Positions 1-11,922 are shown, numbered from the stretch's first letter. The stretch is 64,000 nucleotides of DNA from Thermoguttaceae bacterium (GCA_017937485.1 JAGBDN010000011.1:62001-126000); one strand, 5' to 3'. Numbers and translations: made by a program. The notes: generated by a model not told the origin, from the sequence alone.

Positions 1-181
1 AGACGACGCTCGCCGCCGAACCTCGACGCCCTCGGCGTTCCCTCGGCGCGCGTTTGACGTTATACCTCGGTTCCCGCTCTTCTCGCCGCGACCGCGCGCC
101 GACGCCGAACGTCGAACGCCGGAAACGGAGCGGAAGGCGCCGGAATCGCCAGTATAATAATATTGAGAAGAAGAAAAGAAT
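1..181. other. Region upstream of clpC
   Basis: No convincing coding frame is visible on either strand. The last 30 bases are AT-rich, with an exact TATAAT at 153-158. A purine-rich GAGAAGAAGAAAAG tract follows just before the clpC ATG and can serve as ribosome binding site. The TATAAT could be a -10 giving a very short leader, but no good -35 lies 16-18 bases upstream, so the promoter call is weak. Confidence 0.35.
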
Positions 182-2893
<2,712 letters not shown>

Positions 2894-2960
2894 TCGTTTC
2901 CGCCGTTAAAATCGTTCGCGTCGAACCGCTTTTCGCCGTTCGACGCGAACTTCACTCCCA

Positions 2961-3006
2961 ACGAAAACGCCGCCGCCGAGTTTCGACTCGACGACGGCGT
3001 TTCGTT
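2961..3006 (+). terminator. Intrinsic terminator of clpC
   Basis: About 20-bp inverted repeat: left arm ACGAAAACGCCGCCGCCGAG, right arm CTCGACGACGGCGTTTCGT, with one bulge, two mismatches and a short TTTCGA loop. A T-rich stretch follows. It lies 67 bases after the clpC stop. Confidence 0.7.
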
Positions 3007-3041
3007 ATTTCTCGCCTATTTTCTCCGTTTTAGCGTTTCCG

Positions 3042-5273
3042 TTAACGTTGCGAACGCGGCCCGGCGGCGAGTTCGTCGCGGTTGAGCAGCTCGAAGTCGT
3101 TCGCGTCGCGGTTCCGGAACTTCGGCTCGACCCAGCGCGACTTCGCGTCGTGTCCCGTCGCTTTTCGGTACTCGTCGAACGTCAAACTTTGCGGATTTTT
3201 CGCGTCGTACCAGAAGAATTTCTCCCCTTCTTCGCGCGGCAAAACGCTTTCGTCCGGCGTCCAATAGACGTTGTCGTCGATTCGGTGTTCGCCGATTCGG
3301 TTGTGATAGAACCAAACGAAGTGTTGAACCGTTCCGCAAAAAACGTTTTTGCGGATAATAACGTCGACTTTCTTCGCGTCAAGGCCGTATCCGAGAAGGG
3401 GCGTCGCGCGCGGATTCGGGCGTTGCGCGTGTCCCCAGCAGTTCCCCATATCGACGCAAAGATTCCGTTCAAAAATCAAATTGTCGACGACGGTTTCCGG
3501 GTGCGAGAACCAAATTTCGAACGCTTGCTCGCAGTCGAACATCGTATTGTCGCGAATCGTTAAATTCCGCGAAACCGTTTTCTCCGGTCCTTGCGTCGTT
3601 ACCGCGACGTCGTAAATTCGGGAAAATTGGCAAAATTCAACGACGCAATCTTCGGAGCTTTCCCAAAATTCGACGCCGTTCCCAAACCGCGTCCGTCGCC
3701 CGGCGCCCCCTTCGCGGTAGAGGTCGCCGCCGCCGATCCAGTCGAAATCGCAGTTCCGAACGACGCAACGTTTCGCTCCGTTGAGGGAAATCCCGTGCGC
3801 GGCCGTATGTGAAAACGCGATATTTTCAATAACGACGTCGTTCGCGTTGCAAACGCAAGTATTCGTTCGCAACGGAGCCTCGATTCCCTCGAACGCGACG
3901 CCGGGATTCTCGTCGCTCAAGACGTAAAGGCGTTTCGTCGCCAAGTCGAACCAAAAGTCGTTCGCCGCCTTCAATTCGTCGAGCGACCAACGCTTGAACC
4001 CGGCGAACTCCCGTTCGTCGGCGGTCGGGAGGAAGCGTTTCGTCGCCGCTTTCGTTTCGGGGTCGAGGAATTCGAGCGTCGCGGGCGTCGACGCGGCGTC
4101 TCCATTTTGCCAACGGGTCAAGACCAAGTTCCCGACGTCCTCGACGAGCCCGACCGAACGCCGCTCGACCGCGCGGGCCGCTCCCGGAACGAAGTCGAAT
4201 CGCGCCCCGTCCGGAATCGCGCCGCCCAAAAAGAAGGTGAGCCGGGCGTCCTCGGCGTCGACTTTCGACGAAACGATCAGTTCGTATTCGCGCCATTCCG
4301 GGCCGAACTCGAGTCGGTCGCAACCGACGTCGCCGTAATTCGTCCAAGGTTTCCCGGACATGAAGAAACTCGGAACGGACGCGTCGATCGAGAACGGAAC
4401 GGTCGACCGAGCGCGGAAGCGCCAAGCGAGCGTCAGCCCGGCCCGCGTCGGGAAACCTTGCGCCGTCCATTGCAAAAACGTCTTTTTCGACCCCGACTTT
4501 TCGCATTTTAACGAATATCCGGGCGCGCCGTCAAGTTCGACGAAGACCGCGTTTTCGCCGGAGGCTTCCGCGTCTTCTTCGGTATAAACGCCCCAACCGC
4601 CGCCGGCGAAACGCTCGACCGCGTCCGAAACGCCGCCGACTTCGCTATTTCCGCCGCTTTGCCCAATCTCGCCGTTTTTGCTATTCCGATAATTCCCCCC
4701 GTCTTGAACGTCTTCGCCAATATTCCCAACCGCTCCGGTCGTTCCGAAATCGCCGACTTCGCTCGAAGCGCCCGAATTAACGTCGTTCGACGGCAAATCG
4801 ACGATTTCGTCCGGCGCGGTCGCCCAAATCGAGCGGCTCGGGTCGTCGATTTTCGTCCAAAATTCCGGCGAACTCAAATCGACGCTTTGCAAGATTCGCG
4901 GTTTCGCCCCGTCCCCGTAATCGGAATAAACGACCGGTTTTCCCTCGCTTCCCGATTTTGCCCGGAGCGTCCCCCGCCAAACGCGGTCGCGCCGGAACCG
5001 AACGACGTCGCCCGGTTCGAGCGTCGCCTTGTCGAGCCGCGAGAGCGACCGCCAAGCGGTTTCGGGCGATTTCCCGTCGTTCGCGTCGTTCCCGCCCGCC
5101 GAGTCGAGAAAATACTCGGTCGCAAACGCGACGTTTCCGCCGACGCCGCCGACAAAACCGCTCCGTTCGTTAAAATCCAAACCGACGCAACCGGCGATAA
5201 ACGCCAACGCGACCGCCGCTCGACCGCGCCAACCGCCGCCGACGTTTCTTCGTTGAAACGCAATTTTCGTCAT
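3042..5273 (-). CDS. Secreted parallel beta-helix lipoprotein (putative polysaccharide-acting)
   Basis: 743 residues from the ATG at 5273, which follows a GACGAGGAAAAAA ribosome binding site; a longer in-frame extension upstream lacks this and was rejected. The N-terminus is basic, then hydrophobic (residues 17-29), ending in a lipobox-like IAGC, so lipid attachment at Cys29 is likely. The mature protein opens with the Asp-Ser-Ala-Gly-Gly-Asn-Asp-Ala-Asn-Asp-Gly pattern common at the front of right-handed beta-helix proteins. A Gly/Asn/Ser-rich low-complexity stretch (about 185-250) and a beta-sandwich-like segment follow. The C-terminal half contains stacked N-x-x-I/V-x-x-N/C repeats typical of PbH1 helices. 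Such proteins often bind or cleave polysaccharides, but no catalytic residues can be assigned, so substrate and activity are unknown. Convergent with clpC and divergent from the glycosyltransferase gene. Confidence 0.72.
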   Translation of the reverse strand: MTKIAFQRRNVGGGWRGRAAVALAFIAGCVGLDFNERSGFVGGVGGNVAFATEYFLDSAGGNDANDGKSPETAWRSLSRLDKATLEPGDVVRFRRDRVWRGTLRAKSGSEGKPVVYSDYGDGAKPRILQSVDLSSPEFWTKIDDPSRSIWATAPDEIVDLPSNDVNSGASSEVGDFGTTGAVGNIGEDVQDGGNYRNSKNGEIGQSGGNSEVGGVSDAVERFAGGGWGVYTEEDAEASGENAVFVELDGAPGYSLKCEKSGSKKTFLQWTAQGFPTRAGLTLAWRFRARSTVPFSIDASVPSFFMSGKPWTNYGDVGCDRLEFGPEWREYELIVSSKVDAEDARLTFFLGGAIPDGARFDFVPGAARAVERRSVGLVEDVGNLVLTRWQNGDAASTPATLEFLDPETKAATKRFLPTADEREFAGFKRWSLDELKAANDFWFDLATKRLYVLSDENPGVAFEGIEAPLRTNTCVCNANDVVIENIAFSHTAAHGISLNGAKRCVVRNCDFDWIGGGDLYREGGAGRRTRFGNGVEFWESSEDCVVEFCQFSRIYDVAVTTQGPEKTVSRNLTIRDNTMFDCEQAFEIWFSHPETVVDNLIFERNLCVDMGNCWGHAQRPNPRATPLLGYGLDAKKVDVIIRKNVFCGTVQHFVWFYHNRIGEHRIDDNVYWTPDESVLPREEGEKFFWYDAKNPQSLTFDEYRKATGHDAKSRWVEPKFRNRDANDFELLNRDELAAGPRSQR

Positions 5274-5570
5274 TTTTTTCCTCGTCGCAATCTTTTCCTT
5301 GTGTTTTACGCCGTTTTTTCGGCCTATTTTCGCTATTCTAACAGCGTCGCCGGTCAAAAGTTCCAAAATTTGCTTGACAAAGCGTCGTCAATTTCTTAAA
5401 ATAAACGACGTCCGGCGCCGCGAACGCGACTATTGTATCGTTTCGCGACGTTCGACGCAACGGAAGTCGGCGCGAAATTGCCGGAAAACCGAAAAATCCG
5501 CCGTTTTCCCCCTCCCCTAACAACGCCCGCCTTACCCAAACCGCCCTATTTAACGCGAAAAGAGCCCGAA

Positions 5571-6557
5571 ATGATCGAATATTCTCTCGTCGTTCCCGTT
5601 TTCAACGAAGAAGAAAGCCTCCGTCTCCTTTACGACGAAATCGTCGCGGTCGCCGAAACGCTCTCCGCGAAGATCGAGCTGATCTTCGTCGACGACGGCT
5701 CGACCGACAAAAGCTGGACGATAATCGAAGAACTCGCCGCCAAAGACGAACGCGTTCGCGGAATCCGTTTTCGTCGCAATTTCGGCAAGGCGGCGGCGCT
5801 CGACGTCGGTTTCAAAGCGGCGACCCTCCCGATCGTGATGACGCTCGACGCCGACTTGCAGGACGACCCGAAAGAGATTCCGGATTTCCTCCGCTTGATC
5901 GACTCCGGTTACGACGTCGTCAGCGGTTGGAAGCAAACGCGGCACGACCCTTGGCACAAAGTCTTGCCGAGCCGCGTTTTCAACGGGATGGTCAGCCGCC
6001 TCACCGGCGTCAAATTGCACGACCACAACTGTGGAATGAAGTGTTATCGGCGCGAAATTTTCGACGAAATCACCTTGTACGGCGAACTTCACCGTTTCGT
6101 TCCGGTTTTGGCGGCCTCTCGCGGTTACAAAGTCGGCGAAAAGGTCGTCCAACACCGCGCCCGGAAGTACGGCGTCTCGAAATACGGCTTCAACCGCTTC
6201 GTTAAAGGCTTTCTAGACCTCTTAACCGTTAAATTCGTTACCGGTTACGGCCAACGTCCGCAGCACCTTTTGGGCACGTTCGGCCTTTCGGCGTTCGGAA
6301 TCGGCGCCGCGACGCTCGGCTGGATGGCGTTGCGCTGGGTCGTTTCGCGCCTCCCGCTGATCGGTTCCGGCGAATATTTCCTCTCCGGACGCCCGGCGGT
6401 CGTTTACTCGGCGGCGCTGATGCTCCTCGGGGCGCAACTCCTTTCGGTCGGCGCGATCGCGGAGCTTCTCGTCGCTTATCAAAACCGGAAAGATCGCGAA
6501 TATTCGGTCAAAAAGACGATCGGCCGCCCGTCGAAAACGGAAAAAGACGCCGATTAA
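5571..6557 (+). CDS. Family 2 glycosyltransferase, polyprenyl-phosphate type (GtrB/DPM1-like)
   Basis: 328 residues. The cytosolic GT-A domain carries VVPVFNEE at the start, VDDGSTDKS near residues 41-49 and LDADLQDDP, the usual nucleotide-sugar and metal-binding motifs. Two C-terminal hydrophobic hairpins (about 225-255 and 265-300) match the membrane anchor of GtrB, ArnC and bacterial DPM synthase-like enzymes, which transfer a sugar from an NDP-sugar to undecaprenyl phosphate at the inner membrane. The ATG at 5571 sits right before the conserved beta-1 strand; an upstream in-frame extension lacks an ATG and has no family counterpart. The sugar is not predictable. Single-gene unit, divergent from the beta-helix lipoprotein. 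Confidence 0.88.
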   Translation: MIEYSLVVPVFNEEESLRLLYDEIVAVAETLSAKIELIFVDDGSTDKSWTIIEELAAKDERVRGIRFRRNFGKAAALDVGFKAATLPIVMTLDADLQDDPKEIPDFLRLIDSGYDVVSGWKQTRHDPWHKVLPSRVFNGMVSRLTGVKLHDHNCGMKCYRREIFDEITLYGELHRFVPVLAASRGYKVGEKVVQHRARKYGVSKYGFNRFVKGFLDLLTVKFVTGYGQRPQHLLGTFGLSAFGIGAATLGWMALRWVVSRLPLIGSGEYFLSGRPAVVYSAALMLLGAQLLSVGAIAELLVAYQNRKDREYSVKKTIGRPSKTEKDAD

Positions 6558-6779
6558 ATCGATTAAACCAACTTTAACGCGACCATTTTTCCCGCCGACG
6601 CCAATATCCCCTTGCCAATATCCCCTTTCGCAGCGTCGCTATTTCCCCCATTTTATTAATAATAAGGGCAAAATCGCGTCGCCCGCCGAAGTTTCCGCCC
6701 GAAAGCGCCGATTAGAACAACTATAACGGAAAATCATCGCCGACGCGTTCGAGCCGCTCGAAAGCTCGCGTCGCGCCCC

Positions 6780-6808
6780 CTTTTGAAAATCGAAAACGGG
6801 GGTATAAT
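6780..6808 (+). promoter_or_regulatory. Candidate sat promoter with overlapping palindrome
   Basis: TATAAT at 6803-6808, with CTTTTG 17 bases upstream as a poor -35. The stretch CCCCCTTTT...AAAACGGGGG frames the spacer and could be an operator. About 210 bases separate it from the sat start, implying a long untranslated leader. Confidence 0.35.
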
Positions 6809-6839
6809 GAAAACGTTTGAAACGCTCCGATTTGGCGCC

Positions 6840-6877
6840 GAACGTTCCCTCTCGCTCGGAACGTTCCCTTTCGCTCG
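6840..6877 (+). repeat. 19-bp tandem direct repeat in the sat leader
   Basis: Two adjacent copies of GAACGTTCCCTYTCGCTCG (6840-6858 and 6859-6877) differ at one base. Each copy contains the palindrome GAACGTTC. Placed about 32 bases after the candidate -10, it could be a protein-binding site or part of a leader structure. Confidence 0.6.
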
Positions 6878-7019
6878 CCCATTGGACGAAGCGCGAACCG
6901 TTCGCGCCGTTTGACCTTCGGAGTTTCGCGAACCGCCGACGCGAGCGGGCCTCCGATTTCGTCGCGGCGCGGCGGGTTTTAATTGCGCAAAGAGCCTAAA
7001 TTACCTAAAAGGAACCAAA

Positions 7020-8279
7020 ATGGCCGATTTAATCCTCTATCACGGCGGTTTGACCGAACCGGTTTGCCGCGCGATTCCCGCCGATCAACTCGACGATTAC
7101 GCGAAAAAAGCGGCGACGCTCGTTAAAGTTCCGGTCAGCGACGCCGACCTCTCCACCGTCTACCGTTGGGGCGACGGCGCTCTCACCCCGCTCGAAGGCC
7201 CGATGGACTCCGCGACGTTTAATCGCGTTCTCGACGAATCGGTTATCGAATACAACGGCAAAAAATACGCTTGGACGATTCCGCTCTCCCTCCCGGTTAC
7301 GGCGGAACTCGCGAAAACGTTGAGCGCCGGTCAAGAAGTCGCGCTCGTCGACAAAAACGACAATATCGTCGCGACCCTTGAAATTTCGGACGTTTTCCCT
7401 TGGGACAAACCGCGCTACTTGAAGTCGGTTTACCTCACCGAGCGCACCGACCACCCGGGCGCCGATATGGTTCTCGTCAACGACGCGGACAAAGACTACC
7501 TCCTCGGCGGTAAAATCAACGTTTTCCCGCAACCGAAAAACCCGGCGTTCGGCAAGTACGTCCTTTCGCCGAAAGAAGTTCGCGCGCTCATCGCCGAACG
7601 CGGTTGGGAACGCGTCGTCGCTTTCCAAACGCGCAACCCGCTCCACCGCGCTCACGAGTACGCGCTCGTTTACGGGCTCGAAAAGCTCCTCAAAGACGGT
7701 TTCAACGCGGGCGCCTGCTTGAATCCGCTCGTCGGCGAAACGAAGGGCGACGACGTCAACGCCGAAATCCGCATGTCGACGTACGAAAAACTGATCGCCG
7801 ACCGCGCGCTCGGCGAAGGCGACTCGGACGGCGAACTTTGGGCGAAGCTCGGCGAAGAAGTTCCGGATCGCGTCGTTCTCCTCGGCCTCGACATCAAGAT
7901 GTTCTACGGCGGCCCGAAAGAAGCGGTTATGCACGCGATTTACCGTCAAAACTTCGGTTTCACCGACGTGATCATCGGTCGCAAACACGCCGACGCGCCG
8001 TATAAAGACGGCACGGCGATTTGGGGCGACTTCGACGCGCAAGAAATCTTCGACAACCTGAACGGCGATCTGCAAGAAAAACCGCTCAAAGTCGGTTTCG
8101 CGGCTTACTACGAGTCGATCGGTCGCGTCGACCTGATGGAAAATCACGCGGACGAAAAACCGGTCTTCATCTCCGGCAAAGCGGTTCGCGCGACGCTTCA
8201 ACAAGGCGAACAAGTCGACCCGCGCATCATGCGCCCGTCGACGAGCGCGATTCTCGCCGCCGCGATGAAGCAAAACTGA
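7020..8279 (+). CDS. sat: Sulfate adenylyltransferase (ATP sulfurylase)
   Basis: 419 residues. Catalyses ATP + sulfate to adenosine 5'-phosphosulfate and pyrophosphate, the first step of sulfate activation, in the cytosol. The N-terminal PUA-like part ends in a GPMDSATF-type segment. The catalytic domain shows [11 protein letters not shown] (the QxRNPxHxxH nucleotide-binding motif, about residues 202-212), [14 protein letters not shown], and [11 protein letters not shown] in place of the more usual VGRDHAG. The C-terminal [13 protein letters not shown] segment matches single-domain Sat, not the CysN/CysD pair. No APS kinase domain is fused. Start: ATG preceded by AAAAGGAACCAAA. It should work with the sulfate-binding protein and permease at the far end of the window. 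Followed by a terminator. Confidence 0.96.
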   Translation: MADLILYHGGLTEPVCRAIPADQLDDYAKKAATLVKVPVSDADLSTVYRWGDGALTPLEGPMDSATFNRVLDESVIEYNGKKYAWTIPLSLPVTAELAKTLSAGQEVALVDKNDNIVATLEISDVFPWDKPRYLKSVYLTERTDHPGADMVLVNDADKDYLLGGKINVFPQPKNPAFGKYVLSPKEVRALIAERGWERVVAFQTRNPLHRAHEYALVYGLEKLLKDGFNAGACLNPLVGETKGDDVNAEIRMSTYEKLIADRALGEGDSDGELWAKLGEEVPDRVVLLGLDIKMFYGGPKEAVMHAIYRQNFGFTDVIIGRKHADAPYKDGTAIWGDFDAQEIFDNLNGDLQEKPLKVGFAAYYESIGRVDLMENHADEKPVFISGKAVRATLQQGEQVDPRIMRPSTSAILAAAMKQN

Positions 8280-8317
8280 GCAAAACTAAGCGAAACGAAC
8301 GCTTAGCCGATAAAAAA

Positions 8318-8352
8318 CCGCCCGACGCTTCTTTCTAAGGCGCGTCGGGCGG
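8318..8352 (+). terminator. Intrinsic terminator of sat
   Basis: Perfect 11-bp stem CCGCCCGACGC / GCGTCGGGCGG with a 13-base loop, starting 38 bases after the sat stop. Six A's precede it and only a weak T stretch follows. Confidence 0.6.
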
Positions 8353-8556
8353 CAAAGTTTAACGATAAAAACGGTTCTAACGGTTTAAAGTCCCGTCGCG
8401 TTCGACGTCGGCAAAACGTTGGAACAGTTTTTACGTTCTTGACGCGCCGCGCTTCCTGTTTTACGTCGTTTGCGCGCGCCCTTCGAAACCTCGTTTTCCT
8501 TTTATTCGCTAAAACCGTTTATTTCGTCAAAGCCGGTTGCGCTAAAATCAGTTCCG

Positions 8557-8844
8557 TTAAAACCGGTTGCGGAATTTCGGCTCGGGCTTGAACGGCGGAG
8601 GAGCGCCCGGTTCCGGTTCGCGCGAGAAAAGAAGCGGCGAATCGGGAAAACGCTCTTGGATTAACTTCGCGGCGGTTATCGCGTCTTCGTTCGTTAAATA
8701 TTCGCGCAAGTCGAGAAGTCGCGACGCTTCGAACACTTCGCGCAAAATCGAGTTGCCCCGCGTCTCGGGTCGACGCTCGAATTTCAACGCGACCGATTCG
8801 ACGATCACTCGCATATCGCGCTTCGTTATTTTCTTTTTCGTCAT
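8557..8844 (-). CDS. Small protein of unknown function
   Basis: 95 residues, predicted mostly helical with no signal peptide or membrane segment. N-terminus MTKKKITKRDMRV, charged amphipathic centre (EASRLLDLREYL, DAITAAKLIQERFP) and a Pro-rich tail with PPPFKPEP. Family not recognised. Codon use matches its neighbours and the residue pattern looks natural, so I take it as real. AAGGAG lies directly against the ATG, which is unusually close spacing. It lies 100 bases downstream of the DUF58 gene on the same strand and may be co-transcribed with it. Confidence 0.55.
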   Translation of the reverse strand: MTKKKITKRDMRVIVESVALKFERRPETRGNSILREVFEASRLLDLREYLTNEDAITAAKLIQERFPDSPLLFSREPEPGAPPPFKPEPKFRNRF

Positions 8845-8944
8845 CTCCTTCTTCTCTTTCTATCGCCTCAAATCTCGACGCGTTTCCGCAAAGCGCGCCT
8901 GTTCAAGCCGTTCCGACGACTCAAACGCCCCAATTTAACAAACG

Positions 8945-10624
8945 TCAAAGAAGCCGACGCGCTTTCACTTCCAAATATTTATTGATCAACGGCGCCGCCG
9001 CGTCCTCCGGGAAGACGTCGAGCGTCAACGCCCCGCGCGTTTCGAGTCGACGCAACGTCCGTCGCCGCCAATTGAGAATTTCCGCCGCCGCGCTCGCTCG
9101 ATAAAACAGCTCGTCCGCCGTCGCGTCTTCCGGTCGCGTTTCCCGCAAAAGAAAACGCTCGATTTCGTCGTCGCCGCCGGATTCGCGCCGCAGCCAGCCC
9201 AAGTCGAATCGCCCGTTTTTCTTCGCTCCGTTCGCATTCTCCGGAGCGGAAACGTTCGCCGCCGTCGCGCTCTTGTTCGCTTCTTCTTTTTCCCATTTTT
9301 CAAAACGTTCGATCGCGTCGAACAAGGAACGGTCGCGGAAAAAAAGCCCCAACGGCAGATGCTTGCCGCTCAAACTCGTCGCGACGCGTTCGAGTTGCTC
9401 CGCGTTTCGCTCGTCCATCACGTTCGTCGCCAACACTACCAGCGAACGTTTCCTTAACCGCGACGCTAAATAAGCGAAAGCGCGGTCGTATCGCGACTCG
9501 ACCCGTTCCGGAAAAACGTCGTAAAGCCCGCAGATTAACGCGTTCATTTGCGCCATTCCGCCGCGCGGCGGCACGTACCGCTTCGCTTCGTCGGAGAAAA
9601 CTAAACAGCCGACTTCGTCCCCTTGTTTCAGCGCGAGGTAAGCCAGCGCCAACGTCGAATTCAGCGCCGCGTCGAAAAAAGAAACGCCGCTCGCTTGGTT
9701 CGCGGTCATCCGCCCGGCGTCGATCGCCAAAACAATTCGCTGATTTTTCGACGTTTGGAAAACGCGCGTCGTCAGTTTGTCGCGTTTCGCGGTCGCCCTC
9801 CAATCGATAAATTTATACTGATCGCCCTCTTCGTAATCGCGGAGCCGTTCAAACTCGTCGTTTTGGCCGACCGTTCGAGCGCGTCGCACTCCGAGAAGCG
9901 TTTGCGAACCGGCGCGTCCAAGCGTTTCAAAACTTGCCAAGCGCCGCAGATTCGGGTAAGCGCGGAACGACGTTTCGCAAGGCGAACGCAAATATCGGCT
10001 CCAAAATCCGAATCGCCCAAGCGGCCGAAGCGCGACGAACTCCAAGACGTATTCGCCGCGACGGTTCCAACGCAATCGATAACGCAACGTTTCCTTTTGA
10101 CCGCCGGGAATCGTTCGCGTTTCAAAACGCGCCCCGTTTTCAAGCGCCGCGTCGTCCTCGTCCGACGCCCAAGGCGCCTCCGCCTCGTCGCGCGGCGCCA
10201 ACGCGTCGGCGTTCGGGTTCGAATCGTCGACAATCTCCAACGAAACGGCGCGTTTCGAACGATTTTCAATCGTCAACTCGACGTCGCTCGCGACGCCGAC
10301 CGACGCGACCGGCTCCGCTTTTCGCGTCGCCGTCAAATCGCGACCGACTCGAACGACCGTCGCCCAGTCGAACGCCAAAAGCGCCGCGACGACCAAATCG
10401 AGCGCCGCGACGAAGCGCCCGCCGACGCCCGCCCCCTTTGTCCAACCGTCGCCGTCCGCCGCGAGCGCCGCAAAGAAAACAAGCGACGCGACCGTCGGAA
10501 GCGCAAGCAAAAACAACCCGCGCCGAGTCGGATACGTTCGAAAGAAAAGAGCCGCCGCCGTCGGAAGCGCAAGCGCCGTCGGAAACGCTAAATAACCCCA
10601 ATATTCGAAAAAATCCGCGCTCAT
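8945..10624 (-). CDS. DUF58 family protein (1), membrane-anchored, vWA-like
   Basis: 559 residues. The N-terminus has two or three hydrophobic helices within about residues 1-105. A beta-sandwich-like region follows, then the DUF58 core with GDQYKFIDWRATAKRDKL near residue 270, followed by a vWA-like fold (VLAIDAGRMTA, the degenerate MIDAS strand). A Gly/Asn-rich linker and helical tail end it. DUF58 proteins usually sit beside MoxR AAA+ ATPases and are thought to help fold or assemble envelope or metalloprotein complexes; here the only moxR is 37 kb away. Start: ATG with GAGGGGGAAA just upstream. A palindromic AT-rich element resembling the promoter of the ECF sigma gene lies about 60-75 bases upstream. 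Confidence 0.85.
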   Translation of the reverse strand: MSADFFEYWGYLAFPTALALPTAAALFFRTYPTRRGLFLLALPTVASLVFFAALAADGDGWTKGAGVGGRFVAALDLVVAALLAFDWATVVRVGRDLTATRKAEPVASVGVASDVELTIENRSKRAVSLEIVDDSNPNADALAPRDEAEAPWASDEDDAALENGARFETRTIPGGQKETLRYRLRWNRRGEYVLEFVALRPLGRFGFWSRYLRSPCETSFRAYPNLRRLASFETLGRAGSQTLLGVRRARTVGQNDEFERLRDYEEGDQYKFIDWRATAKRDKLTTRVFQTSKNQRIVLAIDAGRMTANQASGVSFFDAALNSTLALAYLALKQGDEVGCLVFSDEAKRYVPPRGGMAQMNALICGLYDVFPERVESRYDRAFAYLASRLRKRSLVVLATNVMDERNAEQLERVATSLSGKHLPLGLFFRDRSLFDAIERFEKWEKEEANKSATAANVSAPENANGAKKNGRFDLGWLRRESGGDDEIERFLLRETRPEDATADELFYRASAAAEILNWRRRTLRRLETRGALTLDVFPEDAAAPLINKYLEVKARRLL

Positions 10625-10683
10625 TTTCCCCCTCGTTTCGACTTTCGCTCCAACGACGCGCTTCGTCGTCGCGTTTCCAAGTT

Positions 10684-10698
10684 TCTTATATTATAAAG
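10684..10698 (-). promoter_or_regulatory. Palindromic -10 element upstream of DUF58 gene 1
   Basis: On the minus strand it reads CTTTATAATATAAGA, containing TATAAT inside a near-perfect palindrome. It shares 12 contiguous bases (TTATAATATAAG) with the element at 32514-32528. No good -35 is seen. Confidence 0.4.
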
Positions 10699-10770
10699 AG
10701 AGCGAAAATAAAATCGCGCTTTTTTCAGAAAAATTTCCGCTTTTCGTCAAATTTTGTTTCCCAACGTCAA

Positions 10771-10810
10771 GAAATAAAAAAACGCGGCGCGACAAAAATC
10801 GCGACGCGTT
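10771..10810 (-). terminator. Intrinsic terminator of rplT
   Basis: Stem AACGCGTCGCGA / TCGCGCCGCGTT on the minus strand (one mismatch) with a 6-base loop, followed by a T7 tract. Located about 57 bases after the rplT stop. Confidence 0.75.
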
Positions 10811-10866
10811 TCAAAAACCGCGCGTTCCGTTCAAATATCAAACGTTCGACGCGTTTTGCGCTCCGA

Positions 10867-11217
10867 TTAGAGAGCGGCTTTCGCCAATTCGACGACTTTG
10901 TCGAACGCGACCGGGTCGGCGACCGCCATATCGGCGAGCATTTTACGGTCGAGAACGATGTTGGCCTTTTTCAGACCGCTGATGAATTGGCTGTAACGGA
11001 GTCCGCGCATACGGACGGCGGCGTTGATACGGACGATCCACAGGGAGCGGAAGTCTCGTTTGCGAACGCGACGGTCGCGAGTCGCGAACACGTCCGCGCG
11101 CAAGACGGTTTCCTTCACGGTGCGCAGCAATTTGCCGCGACCGCCGCGAAAGCCCTTCGCTCGTTTAAAAAGTCGTTTCTTCGCTCGACGACGCGCCGCG
11201 CCTTTACTAACTCTCAT
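10867..11217 (-). CDS. rplT: 50S ribosomal protein L20
   Basis: 116 residues, the usual length. Basic N-terminal helix with [20 protein letters not shown], the conserved [16 protein letters not shown] core and the C-terminal [18 protein letters not shown] segment identify L20, which binds 23S rRNA early in large-subunit assembly and in many bacteria represses its own operon. Upstream is AAGGAATATTGAGAG before the ATG, with spacing that makes the GAG close to the start the likely contact. It follows rpmI on the same strand after an unusually long 249-base gap. Confidence 0.97.
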   Translation of the reverse strand: MRVSKGAARRRAKKRLFKRAKGFRGGRGKLLRTVKETVLRADVFATRDRRVRKRDFRSLWIVRINAAVRMRGLRYSQFISGLKKANIVLDRKMLADMAVADPVAFDKVVELAKAAL

Positions 11218-11466
11218 CTCTCAATATTCCTTAAATGCAAAGTTTTGGTCGAAACCAAGAATCCGACGAACTTAAAGTTCGCCGCAAGCTCGCGTTTGGA
11301 GTCGACGTTGAACGAAAATCAGGTCCCAAGCGCGTCGGTCGAAGCGACTCGAACCGCTCGGCGTTTCCCACCCGTTTTCAGAAACCGGCGTTTTCCTTCG
11401 ATCGCGACGTCGAGAAAAAACCGGAAAAACGTTCGACGCGAAACGTACCGCGCCGACGACGTTCGA
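11218..11466 (-). other. rpmI-rplT intergenic region
   Basis: 249 bases between two genes that are normally almost contiguous. I see no open frame with coding character. It could hold an internal promoter or an L20-binding control structure; neither can be shown from sequence alone. Confidence 0.35.
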
Positions 11467-11670
11467 TCAATAACCGCCTTTGCCGAGCGCTTTGATCAAA
11501 CGTTTTTCTTCGCACGTAGCGACCGGATCCGTGCCGCGGAGGTTGCGGACGCGTTTGCTGGTCATGCGCCAAGCCAAGTGGCTCGTACCGCTGTGACGGT
11601 GTTTGACTTTTCCGTTGGCGGTAACGCGAAAACGCTTGGCCACGCCTTTGTGAGTCTTCATTTTAGGCAT
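11467..11670 (-). CDS. rpmI: 50S ribosomal protein L35
   Basis: 67 residues from the ATG at 11670, starting MPKMKTHKGVAKRF, the family signature, and containing RVTANGKVKHRHSGTSHL. An in-frame extension of 57 residues upstream was rejected: L35 is normally 64-67 residues long and GAGGAAAGGG lies just before this ATG. L35 is a small basic large-subunit protein. rplT follows downstream. infC, the usual first gene of this operon, is not in the window. Confidence 0.95.
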   Translation of the reverse strand: MPKMKTHKGVAKRFRVTANGKVKHRHSGTSHLAWRMTSKRVRNLRGTDPVATCEEKRLIKALGKGGY

Positions 11671-11894
11671 TTTGAAGCCCTTTCCTCTCGTTACAAGTTT
11701 GCTGTTGGGGTCGGAAAACGCGACGCGACCGTCGAGCGACGCTTTCGCGTCGTTCGCGCCGAAACGCGTTTTTTCGCCGACGTCCCGAACGGTTTCGAAT
11801 CGAACGCTCCGTTTTACTTCGATTTTGCGGCGTTGTTTCAACGTCGCGCGCCGAGAAACGTTTTTCGATTCCGCGCAGTTCGGGATAACGTCTT

Positions 11895-11922
11895 ATTATA
11901 CGCTTTGGCGCGCTCGACGCAA
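11895..11922 (-). promoter_or_regulatory. Promoter for rpmI-rplT
   Basis: Minus-strand TTGCGT, 16-base spacer, TATAAT. Transcription would begin about 215 bases before the rpmI start, leaving a long leader. Confidence 0.5.

Larger units (their letters stand above)
6558..7019 (+). other. Long leader/promoter region upstream of sat
   Basis: 462 bases without a convincing gene. It holds an exact TATAAT at 6803-6808, a C5...G5 imperfect palindrome just upstream (6776-6802), and a two-copy 19-bp tandem repeat at 6840-6877. A 35-codon frame beginning at the ATG of 6807 and ending at 6914 is open and preceded by GGGGG. However, the 19-bp repeat period is not a multiple of three and the ATG overlaps the -10, so it is not called as a gene. 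Confidence 0.5.

Noticed and set aside
6807-6914. 35-codon open frame in the sat leader beginning at an ATG after GGGGG
   Set aside because: ATG overlaps the TATAAT, and the 19-bp repeat inside it breaks the frame period, arguing against coding; kept only as a note.
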